Positions 22,632 to 30,546 of a stretch of DNA of 40,732 nucleotides are shown here, piece by piece (the first letter of the stretch is position 1; each line of letters begins with the position of its first letter). The stretch comes from a virus. The notes under the pieces were generated by a model. That model worked only from the letters and a program-made list of their open reading frames with translations. It did no database searches and was not told the DNA's origin. The stretch covers positions 1 to 40,732 of IMG/VR virus record IMGVR_UViG_3300034072_002233; one strand, written 5' to 3'. Position numbers and translations under genes: made by a program.

Positions 22632-23874
22632 CTTCGGATTTCGGTGCCTTCAGCACCGGTTGGGTACCCAGCGGCACAGTCGCGCCCTGGATATAAAGCT
22701 TCTTGCCGTGGCCGCTGGGATCTGCCGGACGGTTTTCGAGAGCGCGGGCCTCGTCCGGGGTCATCTGCGCAGTCTGGATCGCGCGAGCGAGGCCTTCGAT
22801 ACGATCCTTGAAGGCGCCGCGCTGCAGGCCATCGACATTATGCGAAACGTGACGCGAGCGGCCGCGTTGGCCGAACAGCTTCAGGTTCAATTCCTGTTCG
22901 AACTTGCCGACGTGATGGATGACGACGTGCTTGGCGAGCTGCAGATCCTGCTGTTCGGTATTGTTAAACGTGCCCTTCGTCAGATCATGGAGGAACACGG
23001 GCGGCAATTGATAGATGCGCGACGTCTCGCCGATCTGGAACTGGCGCCCCTCGACTGTCTGGCCCTTGGCCGGATCGGTGCCGATGGGGTTGAGCTTATG
23101 GCCTGGTGGCATGCCGAAAAACGGCGAGCCGCTCTTTTTTGCGAGATCGATAGCGCGCTGGATGTCCGCCTGCGCTCGCTTGAAGGCTTCGGCGCCCTGT
23201 GGCAGCGGGCCTTCGAGCGATAGCGGAGGTACGCCGCCGCCAGCGAAGAACGATCCCGCATAGTCATTCATAGCCAGCATCAGGCCGATCGACCGCTTGT
23301 TTTTATAGATCGGACTATAGGCGTCGAGTTGATTGCTTTTCAGCAGGAACGGCACGTCGATAACATCGGCCGCGGGATACTCTTTATTGTCGAACCGGTA
23401 GAATTTACGTCCGTTGCGCCGACGCACAGTCGTGTGATTGGGATCCATCGGCCAAAGCGCAACGACCTTGCTGCCTTTTCGCTCGATCCAAGTGCAACCA
23501 CGGCCACCGGTGAACACCTGCGTCCACATATATTCTCGCCAGCCCTGGCTGGTCCATTCGGGATTGGGCGCTTCGTTGAGCAGCATCTGCAGATCGCCGT
23601 CGACCCGCACATCCGCCCCATCGGCCCCCTTCTTGAACAGGTGAAGAGGAAGGCTCGCGTTTAGCTTCGACAGGAAATTGACTGCGCACCATACAGCGGG
23701 CACTTCCAGCGCAGTTTCGATCGTCACATGGGGCAGCTGCGCATCGTTGCCTATCAGGCCGAAGAAGGCGAGCAGGTCCTCGGTCGATGATCCAGTCGAG
23801 ACCATGGGGTTTTCCAGTGGGTTAAGCGAGCGTTGCTCGGCGCCACCGCGCTGGAATTCGAAGGCGATCCTCAA
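22591..23874 (-). CDS. Portal protein, HK97 family
   Basis: A 427-residue protein that forms the dodecameric DNA channel of the head. The N-terminal EQRSLNPLENP, the ETALEVPAVWCAVNFLSKLNASLPLHLF segment, GWREYMWTQVFTGGRGCTWIER and QLPPVFLHDLTKGTFNNTEQQDL are typical of the HK97 portal family. The TTG start at 23874 overlaps the terminase stop as TTGA and keeps the conserved N-terminal segment; the ATG at 23805 would lose it. Assignment is firm. Confidence 0.94.
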   Translation of the reverse strand: MRIAFEFQRGGAEQRSLNPLENPMVSTGSSTEDLLAFFGLIGNDAQLPHVTIETALEVPAVWCAVNFLSKLNASLPLHLFKKGADGADVRVDGDLQMLLNEAPNPEWTSQGWREYMWTQVFTGGRGCTWIERKGSKVVALWPMDPNHTTVRRRNGRKFYRFDNKEYPAADVIDVPFLLKSNQLDAYSPIYKNKRSIGLMLAMNDYAGSFFAGGGVPPLSLEGPLPQGAEAFKRAQADIQRAIDLAKKSGSPFFGMPPGHKLNPIGTDPAKGQTVEGRQFQIGETSRIYQLPPVFLHDLTKGTFNNTEQQDLQLAKHVVIHHVGKFEQELNLKLFGQRGRSRHVSHNVDGLQRGAFKDRIEGLARAIQTAQMTPDEARALENRPADPSGHGKKLYIQGATVPLGTQPVLKAPKSEDGNSEDAGTQAES

Positions 23875-25640
23875 CTGGACACCATGCTGTAATTGGGATC
23901 ATCCCAGGGAGAGGCTGGCACTTCTTCTTTCTCCTCGCCCATATGGGTGCCGATCGCGCTCATCAGCGCGACGGGATTGTCGATTTTCAGATGCGCCTGC
24001 CCCTCTGGCTTGTTGGGGTAGACATTGTCTTTCTTATCGGGGGTGCCGACGACGTTGGAGATTTCCCACTCCATCACCGGGTCGCCGCCATGAATGATCA
24101 GCCGGGCTCGCATTGCGGCATCCAGCTGCTTCATGGGCTCACTGAAATTGAGCACGGTGGGCCGATATTCGACGACCGGCACGCCCTTCTTGGCCATGCG
24201 CGTCGATAGCTGCGTTGCCTGAAACGGATCATAGGGTACGAATTCGACCTGGAAGAGCTCGATGGCCTCTTCGATGGCGGCCTCGATCTCGTCATAGTCG
24301 ACAATATTGCCGCTGGTGACGTCCAGCAAATCCTGCGCGTCCCAGCCCTGATAGGCCGGGACTTCTGCGACTGTGTCGCTCGGCAGAAAATACCGACCGA
24401 TCCGGATATAGGGATCTTCTTTCGTCGCCACCTCGCCGATCGGCAGAAACAGATATTCCAGCGCAGCGATATCGACCTTGGAAGCTAGATCCAGCCCGAG
24501 GATGACGCGCCGGCCGCGCAACCATTCCAACGCCAGCGCCTCGCGCGGATTTTCCGGAATTTCCGGGTCTTTGCATTTGCGCCATGCTTCAACGTCGAAA
24601 TAGGCAGCCTTGGCCGACACCCACAGGTTGAGATGCTTCGTCTTGAAGACACCAGCCTTGCGGGGCGTCGCGATCGCGTCGCGCTGCCGGGCCCGCAGAA
24701 AGTCCAGCGACACCGATACATCCGCGTTCGGATTGGCTTTCCGAAGCGCCAGCTCCGACTTCCAGTCGTCGCCCTCGTCGATCGAATATTCGACGAACAG
24801 GGTCTCGTCGTCCAGCGGCGGCCCGCCATTATGGCCGATGCCGGCGAGCTTTTTCCGTTCCTCCTGGATCAACGCATAACAGGGACCGGCAAGATTATCG
24901 CCGGCGGTGGTGATGAGCAGCTGCAGCGGTTGGTCCCGCGCGCCCATGCCGGTGACCATGGTGTCGACCTGGCCGTCATCGGCATGCTCATGATATTCGT
25001 CGTGGATCGAGCAGCTGGGCGACTGCCCATCGCCCGGATCCCCGATGATCGTTTCGAACTTTGATCCATCCTGGATCCGGCTGATCGCCTTGGCCGTGAT
25101 CTCGATGCCGAAACGGTTCTTCAGCGCCGGCGTCCGCTCCACCATCAGGCGAGCGGGCTTGAAGACCTCCCAGGCCTGCTTTTCATTGGTGGCGCCCGAA
25201 TAGACCTCGGCGCCGAACTCATTGTCGGCGCAGAGCATGTACAGGCCGATGCCGGCGGCGATCGCTGACTTGCCGTTCTTGCGCGGCACCACCAGGAACA
25301 GGCGACGGAACCGGCGCAGATTCTTGCGCGGCCCGGCCTTATGCAGCCACCCGAAGGTGACGCAGATGATCCAGATCTGCCACGGCTGAAGGACCAGCCG
25401 CTCTTTCGACCGCGCCCATTTCCCCTTGGAGTGGGGCAGCTTTTCGATGAAGCGGCAGGGCCGGCCCGCGGCATCCTCGTCGAAGATATAGGGAAACTTC
25501 GCCAACCGCGAACGGCTGAGCTTCAGCTCATCCAGGAACCGTCGGCACTGGAGCCGGATCTGCAGCCCGGCTGGAATCTTGCCGTTGCAGACGTCGCTCG
25601 CATATTTGCGCGCGATCGCCGCATAGTCTCGACCGTCCAC
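23871..25640 (-). CDS. terL: Terminase large subunit
   Basis: A 589-residue packaging motor of the HK97 group. The ATPase domain has Walker A VPRKNGKS at 118-125, an acidic Walker B region SCSIHDEYH at 209-217 and motif III ITTAG at 243-247. The nuclease domain contains GLDLASKVD near 382-390 and a DP pair near 471. Between them (267-279) is the motif GIGHNGGPPLDDE, found in many alphaproteobacterial phage proteins and of unknown role. The start is a GTG at 25640. TerL cuts concatemeric DNA and pumps it into the prohead. Confidence 0.95.
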   Translation of the reverse strand: MDGRDYAAIARKYASDVCNGKIPAGLQIRLQCRRFLDELKLSRSRLAKFPYIFDEDAAGRPCRFIEKLPHSKGKWARSKERLVLQPWQIWIICVTFGWLHKAGPRKNLRRFRRLFLVVPRKNGKSAIAAGIGLYMLCADNEFGAEVYSGATNEKQAWEVFKPARLMVERTPALKNRFGIEITAKAISRIQDGSKFETIIGDPGDGQSPSCSIHDEYHEHADDGQVDTMVTGMGARDQPLQLLITTAGDNLAGPCYALIQEERKKLAGIGHNGGPPLDDETLFVEYSIDEGDDWKSELALRKANPNADVSVSLDFLRARQRDAIATPRKAGVFKTKHLNLWVSAKAAYFDVEAWRKCKDPEIPENPREALALEWLRGRRVILGLDLASKVDIAALEYLFLPIGEVATKEDPYIRIGRYFLPSDTVAEVPAYQGWDAQDLLDVTSGNIVDYDEIEAAIEEAIELFQVEFVPYDPFQATQLSTRMAKKGVPVVEYRPTVLNFSEPMKQLDAAMRARLIIHGGDPVMEWEISNVVGTPDKKDNVYPNKPEGQAHLKIDNPVALMSAIGTHMGEEKEEVPASPWDDPNYSMVSS

Positions 25641-25643
25641 ACG

Positions 25644-26135
25644 CTAGAAATCGTCGAAGTCGCCGGCTTCCTGCTTATGCCCGCTGGCAATTTTCAGGGC
25701 GGCGGATGGGTTTAGCATAAGATCTCCCAGCAGCGACTGCGCATGGCGCAGTGCCTCCGACAGCATCGCGGCAGCCGGGTGGGCCTTGATCATCACCTGG
25801 ACCAGCCCGTTGACCAGTTTCTCGCTGCGATAAGTCGCGCCCTCGATCTTCAGCACCGCGTCGTACATCGCGATCTGCTCAAGCCGAACGGCGAGCAAGC
25901 CGACATGCTCTGCATAATGCGGACTGGATCGCTTCTGCTGCTCCAGGATGCCGGCGATCGCCGCGAAGAACGCGCACGCGGTTTCCGACAAATGCAGCGG
26001 AGCGATCATCGGACCTAGCGGCACGTCCTCATTGACTTTCGCGTCGCGATCGTCGCGATATGTGCCCTGCGTTTCTTTCAGCGCTGGGTCTTTCCGCTTG
26101 CGCCCCGCGCCGGACCGGGATCCACCTCTAGCCAT
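25644..26135 (-). CDS. terS: Terminase small subunit, P27 family
   Basis: This 163-residue protein starts with the P27-family SRSGAGRKRKDPALKETQGTYRDDR segment and then a helical region (ETACAFFAAIAGILEQQKR; HVGLLAVRLEQIAMYDAVLKIEGATYRSEKLVNG; HPAAAMLSEALRHAQSLLGDLML). It recognises the phage packaging site and hands DNA to TerL, whose gene follows directly. Assignment is firm. Confidence 0.93.
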   Translation of the reverse strand: MARGGSRSGAGRKRKDPALKETQGTYRDDRDAKVNEDVPLGPMIAPLHLSETACAFFAAIAGILEQQKRSSPHYAEHVGLLAVRLEQIAMYDAVLKIEGATYRSEKLVNGLVQVMIKAHPAAAMLSEALRHAQSLLGDLMLNPSAALKIASGHKQEAGDFDDF

Positions 26136-26309
26136 CCCAGGCCCCCATTTTTTACCCTTTGAATTTGACCGCGTAAGAAAATGTCCACAGGCGCGGTCCC
26201 GGAGGCCTGAAGGGGATAGTTTTGACCCTCCCCCCGGGGTGCCGGCGCGCCAAAACGAGCCGAATTGCGTCCGATTTCACTTGAATGCGACCGGTTTGCA
26301 GGTCGCCGA

Positions 26310-26648
26310 TCAGTCCGAATCGGTGCGGTTGCGACGCCGGGCGCGCGCCGATTCGCGCGCGGTCTTCGCTTTTGAATGTTGGTCGCAAAGACCTTGATAG
26401 TTGTCGCGATCGTTGCCGCCGCCTTCAGCGCGGTTGCGGATGTGGTCGGCGATCACGGTCCGCCTGGGCGGCGCGACGCCGGTGCGCAGGCACTCGCGGC
26501 ACCATGGCTCCTCAATCAGCACCTGCTTGCGGATAGCGTCATGACCAGCGTCATAGCCACGCTGCTGCCTGCTCTTGCCCTTGCTGGTCGCCCATGGTTC
26601 GGGTGGGCGCCAACCAGGCGGGCGAAAGCGGGGTGCCTGGGTTGGCAC
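26310..26648 (-). CDS. HNH endonuclease next to terminase
   Basis: This 112-residue protein has the HNH core: CRECLRTG, then VIADHIRNRAEGGGNDRDNYQGLCDQHSKAKT, with the two Cys pairs that hold a structural zinc and the His-Asn-His set. HNH proteins beside TerS-TerL are needed for cos cleavage in HK97 (gp74), so a cos-type packaging strategy is likely. The GTG start follows the stop of the preceding gene at once, with GAGG upstream. The 174 bp between it and terS hold no gene I can support and could contain the cos or pac site. Confidence 0.9.
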   Translation of the reverse strand: MPTQAPRFRPPGWRPPEPWATSKGKSRQQRGYDAGHDAIRKQVLIEEPWCRECLRTGVAPPRRTVIADHIRNRAEGGGNDRDNYQGLCDQHSKAKTARESARARRRNRTDSD

Positions 26649-26960
26649 TCAGGCCTCGCGAACGGTCGTCACGCTGAGATCGGCGATCAAGCCATCGCCA
26701 GACGCTTCAATATTGTGGACGTCCAGGTGGACTAAGACGAAGCCCGGGACATAGAGCGCATCATCGTCCAGCGTGTCGAGCCAGGCGCGATTGGCGGCGC
26801 CTTCGACCTGCATGGAGAGGGCATGGTCGACCAGATCATAGCGCGGATGGTTCACCGGTGTTGAGCCATCGCCAATGAAGTCGACCGTGCATCCGGCCAT
26901 CTCGGCCGAGCGTTCCAGCTCGCGCTTCAGCCGGTCGACGGCCATCACCACGAAGCTCAT
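26649..26960 (-). CDS. Hypothetical phage protein
   Basis: This 103-residue acidic protein is not recognised. It alternates helical and strand segments (VDRLKRELERSAEMAGCTVDFIGDGSTPVNHPRYDLVDHALS; VPGFVLVHLDVHNIEASG). The ATG at 26960 forms an ATGA overlap with the DUF3164 gene and decides the start. It lies between DUF3164 and HNH. Confidence 0.65.
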   Translation of the reverse strand: MSFVVMAVDRLKRELERSAEMAGCTVDFIGDGSTPVNHPRYDLVDHALSMQVEGAANRAWLDTLDDDALYVPGFVLVHLDVHNIEASGDGLIADLSVTTVREA

Positions 26961-27643
26961 CCCGCCGACACGTCGATCGTGATGCTCGTCCAGGGCGCCT
27001 GTGCATTGGCGCGCTGATACATGCGGATGTAGCGCTTGGAGCCGACGATGCGGAAGCTGTCGCGGATCGCCTGCATCGCACGCAACCACCGCTCGTCGGT
27101 GATGTCCAAGCGCAGCAGCGAGATGAGGTCGTTGCGGTTGATTCGGCCCTGGCTGTCGACGGCAAAGGCGCGGTTGATGATCGCGCGGATCTCGACGCCG
27201 CTGTCGGCCGACCATTCGCGCAGGCATTCGTCGACGATGCCCTTCGCCACCTGCAGCTCGGGCCCGAACGCGATCGCCTCGGACACTGCCACCACGATCT
27301 TGAACAGGCCGTCATAGCTGGTGAAGGTAAGGTTGCCCTTCGATCCGCCGCGCTTGGCCTGATATTCCTGCTCAAGCAACTCGACGAACTCGTCGACATC
27401 GTCGAAGCAATGCTGGCGGAAGCGGGCGACCTGAGCGGATAGCGGCAGGGCAAAGCCGATGATCTTGCGGACCAGCTCGTCCTGCAGCTTGTCGGCCGAC
27501 TTGACCGCGCCGTCGGGGATCAACCCACCGTCTGCGTTGAGCCAATAGATCTTGCTGTCGATCTCGCGGCGCCCGGGCGGGGGAGACACAGCGCCGTCGC
27601 CGGGGCGGGCGCTCGCTGTGCCGGCGGAAGGAACGTCGGTCAC
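26957..27643 (-). CDS. DUF3164 family protein
   Basis: This 228-residue protein matches DUF3164: KIYWLNADGGLIPDGAVKSADKLQDELVRKIIGFALPLSAQVARFRQHCFDDV, then KGNLTFTSYDGLFKI, and the C-terminal IINRAFAVDSQGRINRNDLISLLRLDI region. The family is common in early regions of Mu-like transposable phages, often near host-nuclease inhibitors; its biochemical role is not established. The first 25 residues are Pro/Gly-rich and disordered. Its presence in a siphovirus of the HK97 type shows mosaic origin. Confidence 0.85.
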   Translation of the reverse strand: MTDVPSAGTASARPGDGAVSPPPGRREIDSKIYWLNADGGLIPDGAVKSADKLQDELVRKIIGFALPLSAQVARFRQHCFDDVDEFVELLEQEYQAKRGGSKGNLTFTSYDGLFKIVVAVSEAIAFGPELQVAKGIVDECLREWSADSGVEIRAIINRAFAVDSQGRINRNDLISLLRLDITDERWLRAMQAIRDSFRIVGSKRYIRMYQRANAQAPWTSITIDVSAG

Positions 27644-27819
27644 CCGCGCTGGCTCCCATACATGCGATCAAAGATATCCTGCATGCGACCACCTGCATTA
27701 TGGGCTGCGTTCTGCGCCTTCAGCTGGGCGACGATCCCGCGAAGCCAGCGCTTCGTGACGCGGATTTCGCCATCACCTTCGGCAAGACGTTCCAGCGCCT
27801 CGATGTCGACCGTGCTCAC
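27640..27819 (-). CDS. Small hypothetical protein
   Basis: This 59-residue protein begins with a GTG that overlaps the previous stop as GTGA, which sets the start; the long upstream frame is a shadow. It is helical (VDIEALERLAEGDGEIRVTKRWLRGIVAQLKAQNAAH) with a short basic end. It overlaps the DUF3164 start by 4 nt. Function unknown. Confidence 0.6.
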   Translation of the reverse strand: MSTVDIEALERLAEGDGEIRVTKRWLRGIVAQLKAQNAAHNAGGRMQDIFDRMYGSQRG

Positions 27820-28028
27820 GCCGCGGCTGCCCTGCGCAAATCCGCGATGCGCGGCCAGCGATAGCCGATCGGCTGAAGCTCCGGCTCGGGACCGAGGATC
27901 AGGCCGCCGCGCGCCACGCGCACGGGCCGTTCCTTGCCCTCCGCATCTTTCACGATGCGAAAGGGCGTGCGACCATAGCCGCGCGCTTTCAGGCCGCGGA
28001 TCTCGATCCGGCGGGGGAGGCTGCTCAT
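27816..28028 (-). CDS. Small basic protein
   Basis: This 70-residue Arg-rich protein (IEIRGLKARGYGRTPFRIVKDAEGKERPVRVARGGLIL, then PIGYRWPRIADLRRAAAA) may bind nucleic acid or be a small structural adaptor. It is four bases overlapped with the next gene. I do not recognise a family. Confidence 0.55.
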   Translation of the reverse strand: MSSLPRRIEIRGLKARGYGRTPFRIVKDAEGKERPVRVARGGLILGPEPELQPIGYRWPRIADLRRAAAA

Positions 28029-28039
28029 GGACGTTTCCT

Positions 28040-28297
28040 TCAGAACCAGGCTTGGGACTTCGTTCCCTGCGTCCGCAGGTCGAGCGGCGGCGCAGACGGC
28101 GCCGGCTTCCGCTCGAAGGGGGCGACGATGGAGGCGGCGATGGCCCGGGCCCGCTCTTCGAGGTCAGCCAGACGATCGTCGTGGCGGCCGCGGTGGGGCA
28201 GGCGGGCATCGTGGATCAGCCGGTCCAGCGCATGGCTGGCATTTTCAAGGCTGTCAGGGATCGAGGGGCGGGGGGCAGCCCGATCGGTCATGGCCAT
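28040..28297 (-). CDS. Small helical hypothetical protein
   Basis: This 85-residue protein has a central helical segment (SLENASHALDRLIHDARL; DDRLADLEERARAIAASIVAPFE) between disordered Pro-rich ends. The ATG at 28297 has GGAGG 6 nt upstream. A terminator-like hairpin (28317-28348) lies directly upstream, so a separate promoter may serve it. Function unknown. Confidence 0.55.
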   Translation of the reverse strand: MAMTDRAAPRPSIPDSLENASHALDRLIHDARLPHRGRHDDRLADLEERARAIAASIVAPFERKPAPSAPPLDLRTQGTKSQAWF

Positions 28298-28316
28298 GGC
28301 GGGCCTCCATCGACGC

Positions 28317-28348
28317 AAAAGCCCGCCGACCTGGGGGATCGACGGGCT
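28317..28348 (-). terminator. Terminator-like hairpin within the leftward early block
   Basis: On the minus strand AGCCCGTCGA and TCGGCGGGCT pair with one mismatch around a C-rich loop, then TTTT follows (complement of 28317-28320). It separates the gene ending at 28421 from the gene starting at 28297. The 72 bp on its upstream side contain no gene I can see. Confidence 0.6.
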
Positions 28349-28420
28349 CTGGACGCAGTTCACGCGGGGTCGATTTGGCAGTTACGTGACGATTTGGGGA
28401 GGCTCGTTTTCGTAACGGCA

Positions 28421-28591
28421 TCATTTTTTCGGATGATCGTCGGCCAGTATCGCCATCAGGTGGAACATCCCGGGCCAATAGGGCCGAAACTCCAACTCGA
28501 TGCGGATCTCTTTTCCTGCCGGCACGGACCGCGCTTCCGTGGTGCCGACACGGACACCATCGATATAGATCTGCCGATCCTCCAGCTTCAC
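28421..28591 (-). CDS. Small beta-rich hypothetical protein
   Basis: This 56-residue protein starts with a GTG overlapping the previous stop as GTGA. It is rich in short strands (DRQIYIDGVRVGTTEARSVPAGKEIRIELEFRPYWPG) and ends in DDHPKK. The layout fits a small single-domain fold. No family is recognised. Confidence 0.55.
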   Translation of the reverse strand: MKLEDRQIYIDGVRVGTTEARSVPAGKEIRIELEFRPYWPGMFHLMAILADDHPKK

Positions 28592-29211
28592 AAAATCCCG
28601 GCCTGCGCGGCCAGCAGATCCGCCTTGGTGATTTCGCGCCGCACGCCCATGTAGATCTCCCTCCACAGGTGAAGCGCGTCGATCAGCATCTTGCGGCCAC
28701 GCGCCGCCGTCATGCTGTGCGCGTCGGCCGCGCGGACCAGGCCGACATCATGTACCACCATGTCCAGGACGAATGCCGCATCCTTGCCCATCTTCTCCCG
28801 CCATCGCGAATAGGCCATCTCGCTCCACACGGCGCCGATCGCCTCGCCGCCATCGCCATGCCGACTGACATCGACCCGTGTTTCCAGGCTGCAGGTCCGC
28901 ACCATGGCGTCGGCCATGATCCGCTCGGCGGCCGCCGCGATCTCCTGCGACCAGGCCAGCTCGTCGTCGGACACATAGCCCGACGCATGCAGCCGCGCGA
29001 TCGCCCCGGCACGGCGCCGGCGATGCGCCTCGTGGGTTTCGGGCGTTCCCGCATTCTTGTGATGCCACCGATCGAGCAGCTCTGCGCGCGCCTTGCGAAA
29101 ACCACGCTCCTCGATCGCCCGCGCGGGATGGCGACCTGCCCAGGCCCGCCGGCCCATCTCCGCATGGCTTAGCCCCTTATATGGACCTTCTTTTATCAGA
29201 TTCCCCGTCAT
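28588..29211 (-). CDS. Conserved phage protein of unknown function
   Basis: This roughly 207-residue helical protein has a segment of Arg-rich helix (ETHEAHRRRRAGAIARLHASGYVSDDELAWSQEI), then SLETRVDVSRHGD and a long helical C-terminus (FVLDMVVHDVGLV; RKMLIDALHLWREIYMGVRREI). Proteins of this type are recurrent in alphaproteobacterial prophages near the regulatory region; I know no function. The start is uncertain: ATG codons at 29277, 29211 and 29157 are possible, all overlapping or near the end of the preceding gene. Confidence 0.65.
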   Translation of the reverse strand: MTGNLIKEGPYKGLSHAEMGRRAWAGRHPARAIEERGFRKARAELLDRWHHKNAGTPETHEAHRRRRAGAIARLHASGYVSDDELAWSQEIAAAAERIMADAMVRTCSLETRVDVSRHGDGGEAIGAVWSEMAYSRWREKMGKDAAFVLDMVVHDVGLVRAADAHSMTAARGRKMLIDALHLWREIYMGVRREITKADLLAAQAGIL

Positions 29212-29632
29212 GCCCGTCCCGTTCATCAGATTGGCCGGCACCATGCGCGCGCGCATGGGCGGGCGGGAGGCTCGCATTCGTAACGGTGTCTGCGCTGACG
29301 ACCAGGCGGCCGTCCTGATCCAGGTCGATCAGAGGCGTCCCCGGCGGATTTATGATATAGCCGCGCGCTTCCAGCTCTCGCAGCACCATGTCAGCATGAT
29401 GGCGCGAGGGGATGGTGCCGCCCTTCTTGCCGGGCGTGCGATGCACCAGCTGCTCACGCTCCAGCTTGCGGATCGCGTCCTGCACGCGTGCCTTGTTGGT
29501 ATGGCACGCCGCCGCGATCGCGGAGAGCGACGGGCCGGAAAGGTAGCGATCATGATAGTCGCAAAGGAACCGATAGACCTGATCTTTCCGGCTCGGCATG
29601 TCCGGCGCCAGGCGGACCGCCTTGATCTCCAT
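29177..29632 (-). CDS. LexA-like winged-helix regulator
   Basis: This 151-residue protein has an N-terminal winged helix similar to the LexA DNA-binding domain (PSRKDQVYRFLCDYHDRYLSGPSLSAIAAACHTNKARVQDAIRKLEREQLV, about residues 13-65), but no S24 peptidase domain, so RecA-driven self-cleavage is not expected. The end (about 118-151) is hydrophilic and overlaps the next gene. Its leader (29648-29687) closely matches the leader of the shortened paralogue at 30547, which suggests shared or mutual control. GGGAGG lies 8 nt before the ATG. Confidence 0.75.
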   Translation of the reverse strand: MEIKAVRLAPDMPSRKDQVYRFLCDYHDRYLSGPSLSAIAAACHTNKARVQDAIRKLEREQLVHRTPGKKGGTIPSRHHADMVLRELEARGYIINPPGTPLIDLDQDGRLVVSADTVTNASLPPAHARAHGAGQSDERDGHDGESDKRRSI

Positions 29633-29647
29633 GTTCCACGCCTCCCT

Positions 29648-29687
29648 GCTGGCGGGAATGTAAGGGGGAAGGCGGCTAAAATCCAGC
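29648..29687 (-). promoter_or_regulatory. Conserved leader of LexA-like gene, copy A
   Basis: On the plus strand the core reads GGGAATGTAAGGGGGAA. It is nearly the same as the core upstream of the paralogue at 30762-30802 (GGGAACATAGGGGGAA). Both copies begin with GCTGG and end with AGC. The two GGGAA elements are about one helical turn apart, as expected for a bound protein. See also the finding on the paralogue pair. Confidence 0.5.
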
Positions 29688-29713
29688 GATCGACTTGGTC
29701 AAAGCCCTATCGG

Positions 29714-30007
29714 TCATGGCAGCGGATCCAGCATCTCCAGGATCCGTCCTCGCACGGCTGAAATGGCGTCGGCGGCGTCATCCGTCCGATCCTCCCAATC
29801 TTCGCCGCCCAATGTGCGGGCGACCTCCTCGACGATCGCAGCATGATCGCTGACGGCCGCGCGAATGATCGCGTCGATTACACGGACCATGCGAAAACTC
29901 CCGTCGATCTCGACGGAGGTGCCATGACTGCTCACGCTTTCGTCGCCCAGCTGCCGGCGCAATTCGTCCAGCGCCGCATCGGTTACCTTCTGTCGGAAGT
30001 CATCCAT
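29714..30007 (-). CDS. Small acidic helical protein
   Basis: This 97-residue acidic protein is almost wholly helical (FRQKVTDAALDELRRQLGDE; VRVIDAIIRAAVSDHAAIVEEVARTLGGEDWED; AISAVRGRILEMLDPLP). The ATG at 30007 is chosen because AGGAGG lies 9 nt upstream; the ATG at 30016 abuts it with no spacing. No family is recognised. Confidence 0.6.
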   Translation of the reverse strand: MDDFRQKVTDAALDELRRQLGDESVSSHGTSVEIDGSFRMVRVIDAIIRAAVSDHAAIVEEVARTLGGEDWEDRTDDAADAISAVRGRILEMLDPLP

Positions 30008-30060
30008 CGCGATCATCCTCCTGTTGAACTGGTTCGACCCGGCCGCCCTGGTACCGGCCT

Positions 30061-30287
30061 TCAACGCTCGAAATAGCGTGACCGCGCGAGGATGGCCTCG
30101 CCCTGCGCGGTAAGGATGTCGCCGCCCAGCAAGGTGCGGATCAGATTCTTGTTGATCAGCTCCGCGCGCGATCGGGGCGCGATAGCCAGGCCGCGCTTGA
30201 CGCGGTGAAGTGCAAGCAGATCTTCGTCGGTCAGCCGCAACAGGGAAGGCAGGGGCCGATATCGGCAAGGGTGCCGCCGCCGCTCAC
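30061..30287 (-). pseudogene. Small winged-helix-like gene with an apparent 1-nt frameshift
   Basis: From the stop at 30061 a convincing protein frame runs upstream (LPSLLRLTDEDLLALHRV, then RSRAELINKNLIRTLLGGDILTAQGEAILARSRYF) but has no good start: only a TTG at 30240 without a ribosome-binding site. In another frame a GTG at 30287 overlaps the previous stop as GTGA and codes MSGGGTLADIGP before ending early. The two frames join if one C is added to the four-C run (complement of 30252-30255), giving 75 residues. So this is a recently broken gene, a sequence error, or a slippage site. Confidence 0.55.
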
Positions 30288-30370
30288 AGCAGCTTCACCG
30301 CCACGACCAGCATGATCAGGATCAGCGAAGCCACGACCATGCCGTCGCTGATGATTTCCGGCCGCCTCAT
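30284..30370 (-). CDS. 28-residue membrane peptide
   Basis: A tiny frame codes a 28-residue peptide: a charged MRRPEIISDG start then a hydrophobic helix (MVVASLILIMLVVAVKLL) that spans a membrane. It starts with ATGA overlapping the preceding stop and ends with GTGA overlapping the next start. This chain of overlaps and the clean transmembrane segment are the main support. Function unknown. Confidence 0.55.
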   Translation of the reverse strand: MRRPEIISDGMVVASLILIMLVVAVKLL

Positions 30371-30546
30371 TGGGGGGGCGTTTTGATGGACAGGATTTTT
30401 CGCTGGGGCTTGGTGGCGTGCTCTGCCGCGTCCGCCTTTTGCCCGGTTGCTATTCCCCCGCCAATTCTATCGGCGCGATCATCCCTTTGATTGATGTTGT
30501 CCGCCCGATCCCCGTTTTCAACAGCATGATCCCCCGATCTGCTCAC
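30367..30546 (-). CDS. Small charged hypothetical protein
   Basis: This 59-residue, very hydrophilic protein (Asp, Arg, Gln and Lys-rich, with GDRADNINQRDDRADRIGG) starts at a GTG directly after the previous TAG, with AGGGAG 7 nt upstream. It looks disordered. It overlaps the membrane-peptide gene that follows by 4 nt. No family is recognised. Confidence 0.5.
   Translation of the reverse strand: MSRSGDHAVENGDRADNINQRDDRADRIGGGIATGQKADAAEHATKPQRKILSIKTPPQ

Noticed and set aside
26152-26388. Possible 78-codon gene between HNH and terS
   Set aside because: It overlaps the HNH gene by 79 bp, lacks a ribosome-binding site and looks like non-coding packaging-site DNA.
28412-29290. Shared TTCGTAACGG decamer near 28413 and 29276
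   Set aside because: The second copy is within coding sequence and two occurrences of a 10-mer are weak evidence for a site.
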